Shown here piece by piece: positions 1 through 7,984 of a stretch of DNA of 24,935 nt. The notes under the pieces were generated by a model. It ran no database searches. It was given only the letters and a program-made list of their open reading frames with translations, and had not been told where the DNA came from. Positions within the stretch are counted from its first letter, which is position 1. The number at the start of each line of letters is the position of its first letter. The DNA is from CAYZJB01 sp964602985 (GTDB taxonomy: Bacteria; CLD3; SB21): assembly GCA_964602985.1 (NCBI GenBank), contig CAZRTJ010000034.1, forward strand, positions 1 to 24,935, written 5' to 3'. The position numbers were made by a program, and so were the translations under genes.

Positions 1-108
1 AAACTCTCCAACTTTTGAACCCGATATTTGTTCGGTTTGAAATGGGATAAACAACGAAGAGTAATTGATGCGTTTTGTGTACGGTATCAAATTACACAAT
101 TTTTGTTC

Positions 109-144
109 CCGGGCATCCGACGCGTCGGAGAGCCCGGATTTTTT
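109..144 (+). terminator. Rho-independent terminator of a gene left of the window
   Basis: CCGGGC (109-114) pairs with GCCCGG (132-137). The bases between contain the self-complementary TCCGACGCGTCGGA (116-129), so the whole element folds into one long hairpin. Six T residues follow (139-144), so it stops plus-strand transcription. No gene it could serve is visible inside the window; it probably ends a gene lying mostly to the left. Confidence 0.8.
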
Positions 145-157
145 ATTCACGCCTCCC

Positions 158-175
158 GTCCCGATGCATCGGGAC
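158..175. repeat. 18-bp perfect palindrome
   Basis: GTCCCGATGCATCGGGAC is perfectly self-complementary over 18 bases and lies 14 bp after the terminator tail. It has no T tract of its own and no spacer loop, so it is more like a protein-binding site or a fragment of a dispersed palindromic repeat than a terminator. I found no second copy in this window. Confidence 0.6.
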
Positions 176-417
176 TCACGGCGCGATGTTGGCAGCAAGT
201 TAGCACGAAGTTCTTTTAAGAAACAGCTGGCCCTTGTATCTTGGGGTCATGTTCGTAGCCGAGGAAAAACGTGGTAATCTGCCACAATCGCCTACGAACT
301 GAGTTATCCTCTGCGGCAATCTTCATCCGTGGAATGAAGCCAGAACATTTGGAAGGCTGTTGAGTTCGAATAAGATGAATTCGCCTCGGGTACGAAATGA
401 TGAGCGCCTTTTCTTTG

Positions 418-449
418 GTTCTTTCTTTTGGCGCCGCAAAAGAAAGAAC
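418..449. repeat. 13-bp-arm inverted repeat, REP-like intergenic element
   Basis: GTTCTTTCTTTTG (418-430) and CAAAAGAAAGAAC (437-449) are perfect reverse complements around the 6-base spacer GCGCCG. An imperfect pyrimidine-rich repeat (TTTTCTTTG) precedes it. Purine/pyrimidine hairpins of this type recur as dispersed intergenic elements in many bacterial genomes and often give rise to false small genes. Whether this one is repeated elsewhere in the genome cannot be seen from the window. Confidence 0.65.
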
Positions 450-841
450 AAATGTGTCATTTCCCAATTCCGATTCACAATTCAGCGAAGCGCAGCACAG
501 AATGGCGACGGATCACCCTCCAACCATGTTGCGATCTTCCACAGATGATAAAGCGCACTGCGTCGCACGTATCCAGAACAGGATTTCGCTATTCCGAGCC
601 CATGCATTGAAACAGGCTCACCGAATAGGGCTCGATGTGAGATGATTCGCCATTCTCGTCTGGCGCACAGCAGGTAGCGAAACATGCATTCTGCAGCGGC
701 CGGCAAATGAAGCTCGAACCAGGGTGGGGAACGGGATCGTTCTTGAGCGAAAATAGAAAGTGAGTTCAGACAGGGCAAGCGGAGAGCAGCATCACCGACG
801 TTCAGTATTGAATCGGAGGCAGACGCACGTTAGATTCCTGC

Positions 842-2266
842 ATGCAACTTCCTTTCATCAATCGACTGCTTCACTACGATCCGGCGCAGGTTGATCAGTA
901 CTTCCGGCAGGATTCCGGGGCGGACGCGCGATACGCCCGGCGGCAGAACAACCACAATCTCCGCACGTCCGTGATCTTCATGTACCTGCTCGCCGTCACC
1001 CAGATCATCGTTGGCATCGGACGCTACGCACGAGGTCCCGATTTTCCATTCTACAACCTGTTCATCATAGGTTTTTGCCTGGTCCTCATCGCGATGTACC
1101 GGAGGGGATGGTTCCGTCACCACGCCACACGCATCTGGGTTGCGCTCTTCTTCATCTGGTCGTGCACGTTTCCCTTCTTCATCATACGGACCGGGGGATA
1201 TGACGCTCCTACATACCCGGTCTACCACCTGGTCGTCCTGTACGTCATTCTGTTCTTTGATTTCCGTTTACGACAGTATGCGATCCTCCTCGCGTCTGTC
1301 TTCATCTCCAGTGCGGTCATCGCTCTGCTGCAACCCACTCTCGATATGGCCGATTTTCTGGAAAAACACGTTCTCCTGCTCCTCTTCATCATTATGGCCA
1401 TGACCGGCGCCTACATCGGCGGACACCTGAGGCGGAAGGAATTTGTCACCCAGGAGATTCTGGAAATCAAGAACGAACAACTGGAGGCGGCCTACCGAAG
1501 ACTCAGCGAGCAGGAAATCGAGCTCGTGCGCACCGAGAAGATGGCCTCCGTAGGCAGATTGGCGGCCGGCCTGGCCCACGAGATCAACAACCCCTTGAAC
1601 TTCATCACCGGCAACCTCAGCCTGTTGCGGAGCGACCTCAAAGAAGTGACAACCAGAGACGATGTTAAGTCCTGTAATAAAACAGGCTACGCGGATGTGC
1701 TTGATGAATTGGACGAGGCTATTCAAGCCTGTGAGAGAGGCGCCGCCCGAATTAAGGACGTAATCGCGAATCTGAGGCTATTCTCCAGGCTGGATGAGGC
1801 CGACCGAAAGGCGGTGGACATTCATGAGTGCATTCGTAGCGCCGTATCGGTGTTGCAATCGAAGCTAGCCGGAATCGGTATCGAAGAGTTCTTTGGAAAG
1901 GTGGACCCTATCCTGTGCCGTCCTGCCCAGTTGACTCAACTTTTCCACGCGCTGATCGAAAACGCCATTGATGCCGTCCCCAGGACGAATGGCCTGATCC
2001 GTATCGAGACTGCTCAGCAAGACACACGCATTGTCTGCAGGATCCTGGATAACGGACCCGGTGTCGGTTCGGAGATTCAATCCAAGATATTCGATCCGTT
2101 CTTTACCACGAAGGACGTCGGCAAGGGTGCTGGGATTGGCTTGTCGTTGGTCTACAGCATCTCACGAGAACACGGTGGGAATGTTCGGCTTGATTCGCCC
2201 GTCGAAGGCATGACCTGTTTTACGGTTGAATTGCCGCTTCACCCCGCGGAAAACAAATCTTCATAG
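842..2266 (+). CDS. Membrane-bound sensor histidine kinase
   Basis: This 474-residue protein is a two-component sensor kinase that should autophosphorylate on His and pass the phosphate to an unknown response regulator. The N-terminal ~195 residues hold about six hydrophobic helices (roughly 43-60, 70-86, 96-115, 126-140, 146-164, 176-194) with very short loops, so the signal is probably sensed within the membrane. A coiled linker (200-232) leads to the phospho-acceptor H-box AHEINNPL with His246. The ATPase domain has an N-box (Asn374 in LIENAIDA), G1 DNGPGVG (403-409), F-box IFDPFFTTK (416-424) and G2 GAGIGLSLV (429-437), so it looks catalytically intact. No regulator gene is adjacent, making it an orphan. 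The HEINNPL box resembles that of the ZraS/AtoS type of kinase. A GGAGG lies 22 bp upstream of the ATG, further away than usual, so the start is less certain than the identity. The 3' end overlaps the convergent SRAP gene by 28 bp. Confidence 0.92.
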   Translation: MQLPFINRLLHYDPAQVDQYFRQDSGADARYARRQNNHNLRTSVIFMYLLAVTQIIVGIGRYARGPDFPFYNLFIIGFCLVLIAMYRRGWFRHHATRIWVALFFIWSCTFPFFIIRTGGYDAPTYPVYHLVVLYVILFFDFRLRQYAILLASVFISSAVIALLQPTLDMADFLEKHVLLLLFIIMAMTGAYIGGHLRRKEFVTQEILEIKNEQLEAAYRRLSEQEIELVRTEKMASVGRLAAGLAHEINNPLNFITGNLSLLRSDLKEVTTRDDVKSCNKTGYADVLDELDEAIQACERGAARIKDVIANLRLFSRLDEADRKAVDIHECIRSAVSVLQSKLAGIGIEEFFGKVDPILCRPAQLTQLFHALIENAIDAVPRTNGLIRIETAQQDTRIVCRILDNGPGVGSEIQSKIFDPFFTTKDVGKGAGIGLSLVYSISREHGGNVRLDSPVEGMTCFTVELPLHPAENKSS

Positions 2267-2934
2267 CGATACTCATCAAGAAGATCGGGCGATTTCTGAC
2301 GAACGGAGTTGATCCCGGGATTGACATAGTAGCCAACAAGGGAATCGGCTGAACAGGGTTTCAAGAGTGCGCGTTTACTCGCGGCGGATCCGCTGAGCCA
2401 GGCATTCTCCAACGATCGCTCCAGAATCACGGGCATACGATTGTGGACACGACTGACTGTGGTGTTCGGGTCGGTGGTGATGATCGTGCAGGTGGGGATC
2501 TGTCCGGACACCGAATGACCCGGAAGCCATACGCCCGCAAACGCAAACAACTCCTTGGAGGCCAAGACGAACCTCACGGGTCGCTTGGTCTGTCCGACCC
2601 GTTCAAACTCCATGAAGCCATCGGCGACCACCAGACACGTGTGGTTCTCCAACAGATTAGAAAACGCCGGTTTTTCCGCCAACGTGTCGTCTCGCGCGTT
2701 GATCATGCGGGCGCCGATACGCGCATCTTTGGCCCATCGCGGAATCAGGCCCCATCTCGCCAACAGGAGCCTGCGCACTCCATCCCGGACTGCCACGATC
2801 GGGATCTGCTCAGTCGGTGCCACGTTGACATTGGGAGCATATGCATGCGGATCGAAGTCCAGCGCTTCATCAAACGCTTCGAATCGATCTTGTATTTCTC
2901 TCAATTGCCTGGTCAGAGTGAATCTCCCGCACAT
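2239..2934 (-). CDS. SRAP domain protein (YedK/HMCES family)
   Basis: This 231-residue protein belongs to the SOS-response-associated peptidase (SRAP) family, which covalently traps abasic sites in single-stranded DNA through the N-terminal cysteine after Met removal. It starts MCGRFTLT, the family hallmark, giving Cys2 as nucleophile. Other expected active-site residues are present: Asn79 in MINARDDT, Glu109 in GFMEFE and His164 in VHNRMPVIL. The usual family motif at the Glu is GFYEW, so Met and Phe replace the aromatic residues flanking it here, which is a mild variation. The length is typical for the family. It is transcribed divergently from alaS with 75 bp between the start codons, and a TATAAT lies about 30 bp upstream of its start. 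I saw no LexA-like operator. The 3' end converges on and overlaps the histidine kinase. Confidence 0.93.
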   Translation of the reverse strand: MCGRFTLTRQLREIQDRFEAFDEALDFDPHAYAPNVNVAPTEQIPIVAVRDGVRRLLLARWGLIPRWAKDARIGARMINARDDTLAEKPAFSNLLENHTCLVVADGFMEFERVGQTKRPVRFVLASKELFAFAGVWLPGHSVSGQIPTCTIITTDPNTTVSRVHNRMPVILERSLENAWLSGSAASKRALLKPCSADSLVGYYVNPGINSVRQKSPDLLDEYRYEDLFSAG

Positions 2935-2963
2935 TTCCGGCCTTTCGTTTTGGACTTTGCTTG

Positions 2964-2971
2964 ATTATATT
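2964..2971. promoter_or_regulatory. Overlapping divergent -10 elements for SRAP gene and alaS
   Basis: In the 75-bp gap between the SRAP and alaS starts, the plus strand reads ATTATATT. It gives TATAAT on the minus strand (2969-2964) toward the SRAP gene and TATATT on the plus strand (2966-2971) toward alaS. No convincing -35 box was found for either direction, so the assignment is tentative. Confidence 0.35.
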
Positions 2972-3009
2972 AGCTCGCTTTTGTCTGGATTGCAATTGAG
3001 GAGTATCGA

Positions 3010-5616
3010 GTGCTCACATCGAATGAAGTACGTCAGCAATTTGTAAAATTCTTTGAGGAACGCGGGCACAAGTTCGTGCCTTCCAGCCCGGTTGTTCCCC
3101 AAGACGATCCTACTTTGATTTTCGCGAACGCCGGGATGAATCAGTTCAAGCCTTACTTCCTGGGCATGGTCAGACCGGACTATCTTCGCGCGGTCAATTC
3201 CCAGAAATGCATTCGCGTCAGCGGCAAACACAACGACCTGGAAGAGGTCGGCCACGACACGTACCATCACACCTTCTTTGAAATGCTGGGAAACTGGTCT
3301 TTTGGAGATTACTACAAGAAGGAAGCGATAGCGTGGGCGTGGGAACTCTTCACGAAGGTGTGGAGTCTCCCGAAGGACCGGCTGTATGCGACCATTTACA
3401 AAGACGATGACGAGGCGGCCGACGTGTGGAAGTCGGTCACCGACATTCGCCCCGATCACATCAGGAGATTCGCGGAGAAAGACAACTTCTGGGAAATGGG
3501 GGAGACTGGACCCTGCGGGCCGTGCTCCGAGATTCACATCGACCTGACCAGAGACGGGGACGGCGGACATCTGCTGAACACAGGATCGCCGCAGGTCATC
3601 GAGTTGTGGAATCTGGTTTTCATTCAATTCAATCGCGATGCCGCGGGCAGGCTGACGACTCTCCCCGCCAAGCACGTGGATACGGGAGCCGGTTTTGAGC
3701 GTGTGACACGCGTTCTCCAAGGCAGGGAATCCAACTACGACATCGACCTCTTCCGTGACATTATCCAGTCGATCGAGAAGCGAACGAAGCGCTCATACGA
3801 AGACGCGGCAGGGCAGGCTGCCTTTCGCGTGATTGCGGACCATGTTCGTATGCTGACATTCGCCATCACCGACGGCGCCGTGCCGGGGAACGACGGTCGG
3901 GGATATGTCGTACGACGAATTCTGCGGCGCGCCGCCATGTACGGCCGCAAACTGAGCATGCACGAGCCGTTTATTTCTGATGTTGTTCAGTCGGTCGTAA
4001 CGTCCATGGGCGCCGCTTTTCCCGAAATTCGTACCAGACAGTCCTTTGTCGAACGTGTGATCAGGACCGAGGAGGAGAATTTCAACAAGACCCTCGACCG
4101 GGGAATGGAAGTATTTGAGGACATCGCCAGGCAGGCGGCCAATAGAGGAATCCAAGTCCTCCAGGGAGCGGATGTTTTCAAGCTGTACGATACGTATGGA
4201 TTTCCAGTGGATCTAACTCGCCTTCTGGCTTCGGAACGTGGTTTGGGGATCGATGAACCGGAGTTCCAGAACGAAATGAATCTGCAACGACAACGTTCCC
4301 GACAGGAAGGCAAGAAGAAGTTCACCAGCCACGCGATCGCCTGGACCCCAGTTCGGGACGGGAACGGCACAGAATTTGTCGGCTACGACCGCCTTCATTG
4401 TGACGCGACAGTATTGAAATATCATCGCGAGGGATCTCAATGGCGATTTGTGTTTGACCGGACGCCCTTTTACGCAGAGTCTGGCGGACAGGTCGGGGAC
4501 CGCGGACGAGCCGGGTTTGGGGATGTCGTCGTGGAAATCTGGGATACCCAGCGAATTCATGATGAAATCGTGCATTTCGGCGAATACGAGGGTGACTTGG
4601 ACCTGCAGGCTTCCGTGCGTCTCTCGGTGTTTGCGGATCATCGGGAGCCGACCATTCGGAACCATAGCGCAACGCACCTCCTGCATGCGGCTCTTCGGAG
4701 GGTGCTTGGCGAACACGTGCACCAGTCGGGAAGCGTGGTGGAACCGGAACGGCTTCGCTTTGACTTCACCCACTTCGAGAAAGTAACCCCCGATCAGATC
4801 CGGGAGATCGAAGCCATTGTGAACGCGCAGATTCGAAGTAACCTCCCTTTGCAACATCATCGCTATATCCCCATTGAGGATGCTAAGAAAATGGGAGCAC
4901 TGATGTTCTTTGGGGACAAATACGGCGACCGCGTCAATGTGGTGCAATTTGGAGATTTCTCGAAGGAATTCTGCGGCGGCACGCACGCGCCTTCCACTTC
5001 GTATATCGAGACCTTCCGTGTGACCTCTGAGTCCAGCATTTCCGCCGGAGTGCGGAGAATCGAAGCGGTGACGGGTGCAGGTGCGGAACAGTTGAGTGCC
5101 CAGGAGCAGCAGACCCTTCGCGATCTGTCGGAGATGTTGAATTGCGGAGTCACCGATCTTGTCTCACGGGTACAATCGCTCATGGAGGACAGGAACCGTC
5201 TGGAAAAAGCGAATGCCGCTCTTCAGATTGGCGGGCTGTCATCGCGGATAGGCGAGCTCCTACGCAATGTTCGGACCGTCGGAGATCTCAGAGTGATCAC
5301 AGGTACGTTTGAAATTTCCGGAGACACGGACCCCAAAGACCTGGGTGACCTTATCCGCAATCAGATGGGTACCGCGCTGGCGATGGTGGTCGTCCGTAAG
5401 GGAGAGCAGAACATGTTACTCTGTGTGGTGGCGGATGAGCTTGTCAAAACACACAAGATCCATGCGGGACAATTCGTCAAGACTTTGGCTTCCCGAATGG
5501 GCGGAAGCGGCGGCGGGCGGCCGACGATGGCCACCGCAGGTATCAAATCTCCGATGACGTCGGGCGAACTGAATGACGCAATCGAACAACTCTTGACCCA
5601 ACACCAGAAAGTCTGA
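3010..5616 (+). CDS. alaS: Alanine--tRNA ligase
   Basis: Class II aminoacyl-tRNA synthetase of 868 residues, the normal length for bacterial AlaRS. It charges tRNA-Ala and hydrolyses mischarged Ser/Gly-tRNA. The N-terminal catalytic domain shows IFANAGMNQFKP (37-48) and the GETGPCGPCSEIH region (164-176). The editing domain has the zinc ligands His552 and His556 (NHSATH) plus Cys655 and His659 (CGGTH). The C-terminal C-Ala domain carries the glycine-rich GGSGGGRPTMATAG stretch. The start is GTG, preceded by the good ribosome binding site GAGGAG (2998-3003). It is the first gene of a packed plus-strand run: its stop TGA (5614-5616) shares one base with the ATG of the next gene. Nothing is missing or unusual in the protein. 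Confidence 0.98.
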   Translation: MLTSNEVRQQFVKFFEERGHKFVPSSPVVPQDDPTLIFANAGMNQFKPYFLGMVRPDYLRAVNSQKCIRVSGKHNDLEEVGHDTYHHTFFEMLGNWSFGDYYKKEAIAWAWELFTKVWSLPKDRLYATIYKDDDEAADVWKSVTDIRPDHIRRFAEKDNFWEMGETGPCGPCSEIHIDLTRDGDGGHLLNTGSPQVIELWNLVFIQFNRDAAGRLTTLPAKHVDTGAGFERVTRVLQGRESNYDIDLFRDIIQSIEKRTKRSYEDAAGQAAFRVIADHVRMLTFAITDGAVPGNDGRGYVVRRILRRAAMYGRKLSMHEPFISDVVQSVVTSMGAAFPEIRTRQSFVERVIRTEEENFNKTLDRGMEVFEDIARQAANRGIQVLQGADVFKLYDTYGFPVDLTRLLASERGLGIDEPEFQNEMNLQRQRSRQEGKKKFTSHAIAWTPVRDGNGTEFVGYDRLHCDATVLKYHREGSQWRFVFDRTPFYAESGGQVGDRGRAGFGDVVVEIWDTQRIHDEIVHFGEYEGDLDLQASVRLSVFADHREPTIRNHSATHLLHAALRRVLGEHVHQSGSVVEPERLRFDFTHFEKVTPDQIREIEAIVNAQIRSNLPLQHHRYIPIEDAKKMGALMFFGDKYGDRVNVVQFGDFSKEFCGGTHAPSTSYIETFRVTSESSISAGVRRIEAVTGAGAEQLSAQEQQTLRDLSEMLNCGVTDLVSRVQSLMEDRNRLEKANAALQIGGLSSRIGELLRNVRTVGDLRVITGTFEISGDTDPKDLGDLIRNQMGTALAMVVVRKGEQNMLLCVVADELVKTHKIHAGQFVKTLASRMGGSGGGRPTMATAGIKSPMTSGELNDAIEQLLTQHQKV

Positions 5617-7091
5617 TGACGCAAGGAAAGAATAAGAATATCCGGCACAAGACCCCGGGCCGGGTTGCAAAAAAGATGCAAGTGGTCCAAAACTCAGCGA
5701 AAAGCCAGAAGCCCAAAAAGAAAGTCGATCCGACCGCGGAGGCGCCGCCGAAACTGATGATCAGCGTATCCGGCATTCGCGGAATTGTCGGGGACGGCCT
5801 GACTCCAGACATCATCTCAAAATATGCGGCCGCCTTCGGATCGTGGTGCAATGGCGGCAAAATCATTGTCGGGCGCGATTCGCGAGTGAGCGGGGAATTC
5901 GTCCGTACCGCCGTCTTTTCGGGATTGATTGCGACTGGTTGTCGGATTGTCGATATCGGAATTGTACCCACGCCGACTGTGGAAATCGCCGTGCGAGATT
6001 TGAACGCCCATGGGGGAATTGCGATTACCGCCAGTCATAATCCGATCGAATGGAATGCCCTCAAGCTCATTGGTCCGGGGGGGCTCTTCCTCAATCAAGG
6101 CCAGGGCCACGAGGTCATTGAAACCGCGTTGAAGGATCGAATCAGTTACGTGTCGTGGGACAAGTTGGGAAAAATCGAGTACTACGACCACGCAATCGCC
6201 AACCACATCGAGAGGATATTGGATCTAGAGTATATCGATGTGAATGCCATACGTGAGCGAAATTTCAAAATCGTCCTGGATACCGTGAATGGAGCGGGTT
6301 CCCTCTTACTGCCGAAATTACTGAACGAACTGAATGGTCAGGTCATCCTGATCAATGGCGAACCGCACGGCATCTTTCCGCGAAATCCTGAGCCTGTGGC
6401 GGAAAATCTGACCGCCCTGGAAGCGGCCGTGGTGAAGCATGGAGCAGATATTGGGTTTGCCGTGGACCCGGATGCAGATCGGTTAGCGTTGGTCAGTAAT
6501 GAAGGCAAGGCCGTGGGTGAGGAAATGACATTGGCGCTGGCGGTTCGACACGTCCTGTCCAGACGAGTGGGGCCGGTGGTCGTGAACGCGTCGACCAGCT
6601 CGATGATCGATGACCTGGCCTCCCAGCGGGGCGGTAAGCTCTTTCGAACGAAGATCGGAGAGATTCATGTCTCTACGAAGATGGTTGCCGTCAAGGCCGT
6701 GATCGGTGGAGAAGGCAACGGCGGGGTGATCCTGCCGGATGTTCATCTCGGTCGGGATGCCGCGACAGGGATTGCCTTGATCCTGCAGATGCTGGTCGAA
6801 TCGCGCAGTGTCTCGGAACTCATCGCCCAACTGCCGGCGTACCACATGGTGAAGGACAAAATCCATGGGCAACATCTGGACTTGGAGTTGCTGGAGAAAG
6901 CGGTCAACAAGAAGTTCCCGGGAGTCGTAACCGACAAAACGGATGGGTTGAAGTTTCACATTGGAAAAGCGTGGGTCCACATCCGTCGATCGAACACCGA
7001 ACCCATCGCCCGGGTAATCGCCGAAGCGCCGACGCGGAAGGAGGCTCTGGGATATGTCGGGCAAATCAAGGAAATCATCAGCCGGCTCTAA
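5616..7091 (+). CDS. Phosphoglucomutase/phosphomannomutase family protein (GlmM-like)
   Basis: An alpha-D-phosphohexomutase that interconverts sugar 1- and 6-phosphates. Key motifs run in family order: catalytic phosphoserine Ser140 in TASHNP, magnesium loop DPDADR (284-289), sugar-binding GEGNGG (365-370) and phosphate-binding RRSNTEP (457-463). The substrate (glucosamine, mannose or glucose phosphate) cannot be fixed from sequence, though GlmM-like phosphoglucosamine mutase is plausible and would feed UDP-GlcNAc for cell wall. The conserved domain begins at LMISVSGIRG, residue 47. The first 46 residues are an extra Lys-rich segment. The ATG at 5616 overlaps the alaS stop (translational coupling) but has no clear ribosome binding site. 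Alternative starts are ATG 5676 and ATG 5757; the latter has GGAGG 14 bp upstream and would remove the extension. It overlaps the next gene by 38 bp. Confidence 0.92.
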   Translation: MTQGKNKNIRHKTPGRVAKKMQVVQNSAKSQKPKKKVDPTAEAPPKLMISVSGIRGIVGDGLTPDIISKYAAAFGSWCNGGKIIVGRDSRVSGEFVRTAVFSGLIATGCRIVDIGIVPTPTVEIAVRDLNAHGGIAITASHNPIEWNALKLIGPGGLFLNQGQGHEVIETALKDRISYVSWDKLGKIEYYDHAIANHIERILDLEYIDVNAIRERNFKIVLDTVNGAGSLLLPKLLNELNGQVILINGEPHGIFPRNPEPVAENLTALEAAVVKHGADIGFAVDPDADRLALVSNEGKAVGEEMTLALAVRHVLSRRVGPVVVNASTSSMIDDLASQRGGKLFRTKIGEIHVSTKMVAVKAVIGGEGNGGVILPDVHLGRDAATGIALILQMLVESRSVSELIAQLPAYHMVKDKIHGQHLDLELLEKAVNKKFPGVVTDKTDGLKFHIGKAWVHIRRSNTEPIARVIAEAPTRKEALGYVGQIKEIISRL

Positions 7092-7842
7092 ACTCCACCA
7101 GCACGGTCGTCACTCCCAGCCGATTGCTCTCGTGACCGGCAGCGGACGAAGGCTCGGGAGGAGAATCGCCGTCGCTCTCGCGTCGGCCGGATACGACGTC
7201 GTCATTCACTATCTGGAGTCGACCGCTGGGGCAAAGGAAACGGCACGACTCGTTCGCGAACAAGGGCGAGAGAGCCTGATCTGCCGCGCGGACATACGCC
7301 GGTCTCGGGATGTTGCGCGGATGTTTGAGCGTTTGATGAGAAAGTTTGGACGTCTGGACCTGCTTGTGAACAACGCCGCCATTCTTCCGCGCCCGACGGC
7401 AGTGGCGGACCTCGCCGAATCCGACTGGAGAAACGTCCTCGATACCAACTTGACCGGTAGTTTCTTCTGCGCCCAGCAGGCGGCCAAGATCATGCTCCGG
7501 CAAGAATCCGGACAGATTATCAATCTCGCGTCTATTGGCGCTCTACAAAGCTGGAAGATGTTCTTGTCGTACAACGTTTCGAAGGCTGGGATCGTGATGA
7601 TGACAAGGGCGATGGCGCGTGCGCTTGCCCCTTATGTCACGGTGAACGCCATTGCGCCTGGGACGATTATCATTCCGGGAGAAGAAACCGGCAGGACGCA
7701 TCAGCCGCCTGTCGATCGCATTGCGCTGAAGAAATACGGAAAGCCCGATGATGTTGTCCACGCCGTTCTCTTTCTCGCCTTGCAAGCAGACTATGTGACG
7801 GGTCAGGTTTTGGCGGTGGACGGAGGCTTGAGTATACCCTGA
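7054..7842 (+). CDS. Short-chain dehydrogenase/reductase, pteridine-reductase-like
   Basis: A 262-residue NAD(P)H-dependent Rossmann-fold oxidoreductase. The cofactor motif is TGSGRRLG (28-35), matching the TGxxxRxG form typical of pteridine reductase/FolM-type SDRs. After it come VNNAA (105-109), Asn132, Ser160, and the catalytic Tyr173 and Lys177 in YNVSK, then the C-terminal DGG motif (256-258). The full catalytic tetrad is present, so it should be active. Substrate is unknown; dihydropterin reduction is the best guess and a FabG-like carbonyl reduction the alternative. About 22 basic/polar residues precede the domain. The ATG lies inside the preceding mutase gene but has a very strong ribosome binding site AAGGAGG (7038-7044) nine bases upstream, which supports this start and the 38-bp overlap. 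It is the last gene of the alaS run; the tRNA-Thr terminator hairpin begins just after its stop. Confidence 0.9.
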   Translation: MSGKSRKSSAGSKLHQHGRHSQPIALVTGSGRRLGRRIAVALASAGYDVVIHYLESTAGAKETARLVREQGRESLICRADIRRSRDVARMFERLMRKFGRLDLLVNNAAILPRPTAVADLAESDWRNVLDTNLTGSFFCAQQAAKIMLRQESGQIINLASIGALQSWKMFLSYNVSKAGIVMMTRAMARALAPYVTVNAIAPGTIIIPGEETGRTHQPPVDRIALKKYGKPDDVVHAVLFLALQADYVTGQVLAVDGGLSIP

Positions 7843-7843
7843 G

Positions 7844-7866
7844 AAAAAAGCCGGACGGGCCGGCTT
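7844..7866 (-). terminator. Terminator of tRNA-Thr
   Basis: Read on the minus strand, AAGCCGG and CCGGCTT (7866-7848) form a 7-bp stem around a 5-base loop, followed by TTTTTT (7849-7844). It begins three bases after the tRNA end. On the plus strand it lacks a T tract but sits directly after the SDR stop codon and may also slow read-through from that side. Confidence 0.8.
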
Positions 7867-7869
7867 GTG

Positions 7870-7941
7870 AGCCACAAGCGGGATTTGAACCTGCGACCTG
7901 CTGTTTACGAAACAGCTGCTCTACCGCTGAGCTATTGTGGC
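7870..7941 (-). tRNA. tRNA-Thr (anticodon CGU)
   Basis: The minus strand folds into a cloverleaf of 72 nt. It has acceptor stem GCCACAA/TTGTGGC, D arm GCTC..GAGC, anticodon stem GCTGT/ACAGC with loop TTCGTAA (anticodon CGT, codon ACG), and T loop TTCAAAT. The T stem GCAGG/CCCGC contains one A-C mismatch at the third pair. The discriminator is T and the CCA end is not encoded, so it must be added after transcription. It has its own promoter (7956-7984) and terminator (7844-7866). Confidence 0.93.
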
Positions 7942-7955
7942 TTCAAACGGTGGCG

Positions 7956-7984
7956 AATATAGACAAAGCCACAGGAGAAATCAA
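7956..7984 (-). promoter_or_regulatory. Sigma-70-type promoter of tRNA-Thr
   Basis: On the minus strand TTGATT (7984-7979) and TATATT (7961-7956) are separated by exactly 17 bp. The first base of the tRNA (7941) lies 14 bp after the -10 box, so the 5' leader would be only about seven bases. Confidence 0.75.

Larger units (their letters stand above)
1..841. other. Long gene-poor region with palindromic elements
   Basis: No reading frame here has a recognisable protein family, a good ribosome binding site and a plausible composition together. The stretch holds a terminator (109-144), a perfect palindrome (158-175) and a long inverted repeat (418-449), listed separately. The short frames across 360-645 are read through the inverted repeat and look like artefacts. 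A 98-codon minus-strand frame at 482-778 has an unusual composition rich in Cys, Arg and Ser and no motif I recognise. The end of an unseen gene may lie to the left of position 55, since the terminator at 109 points rightward. The last 60 bases should hold the promoter of the histidine kinase, but no clear -35/-10 pair is visible. Confidence 0.6.

Noticed and set aside
360..645. Small plus-strand frames through the inverted repeat
   Set aside because: They translate the hairpin itself, a known source of false genes, and lack ribosome binding sites.
2935..3009. LexA/SOS operator upstream of the SRAP gene
   Set aside because: SRAP genes are often damage-inducible, but no CTG-N10-CAG or GAAC-type palindrome is visible in the gap.
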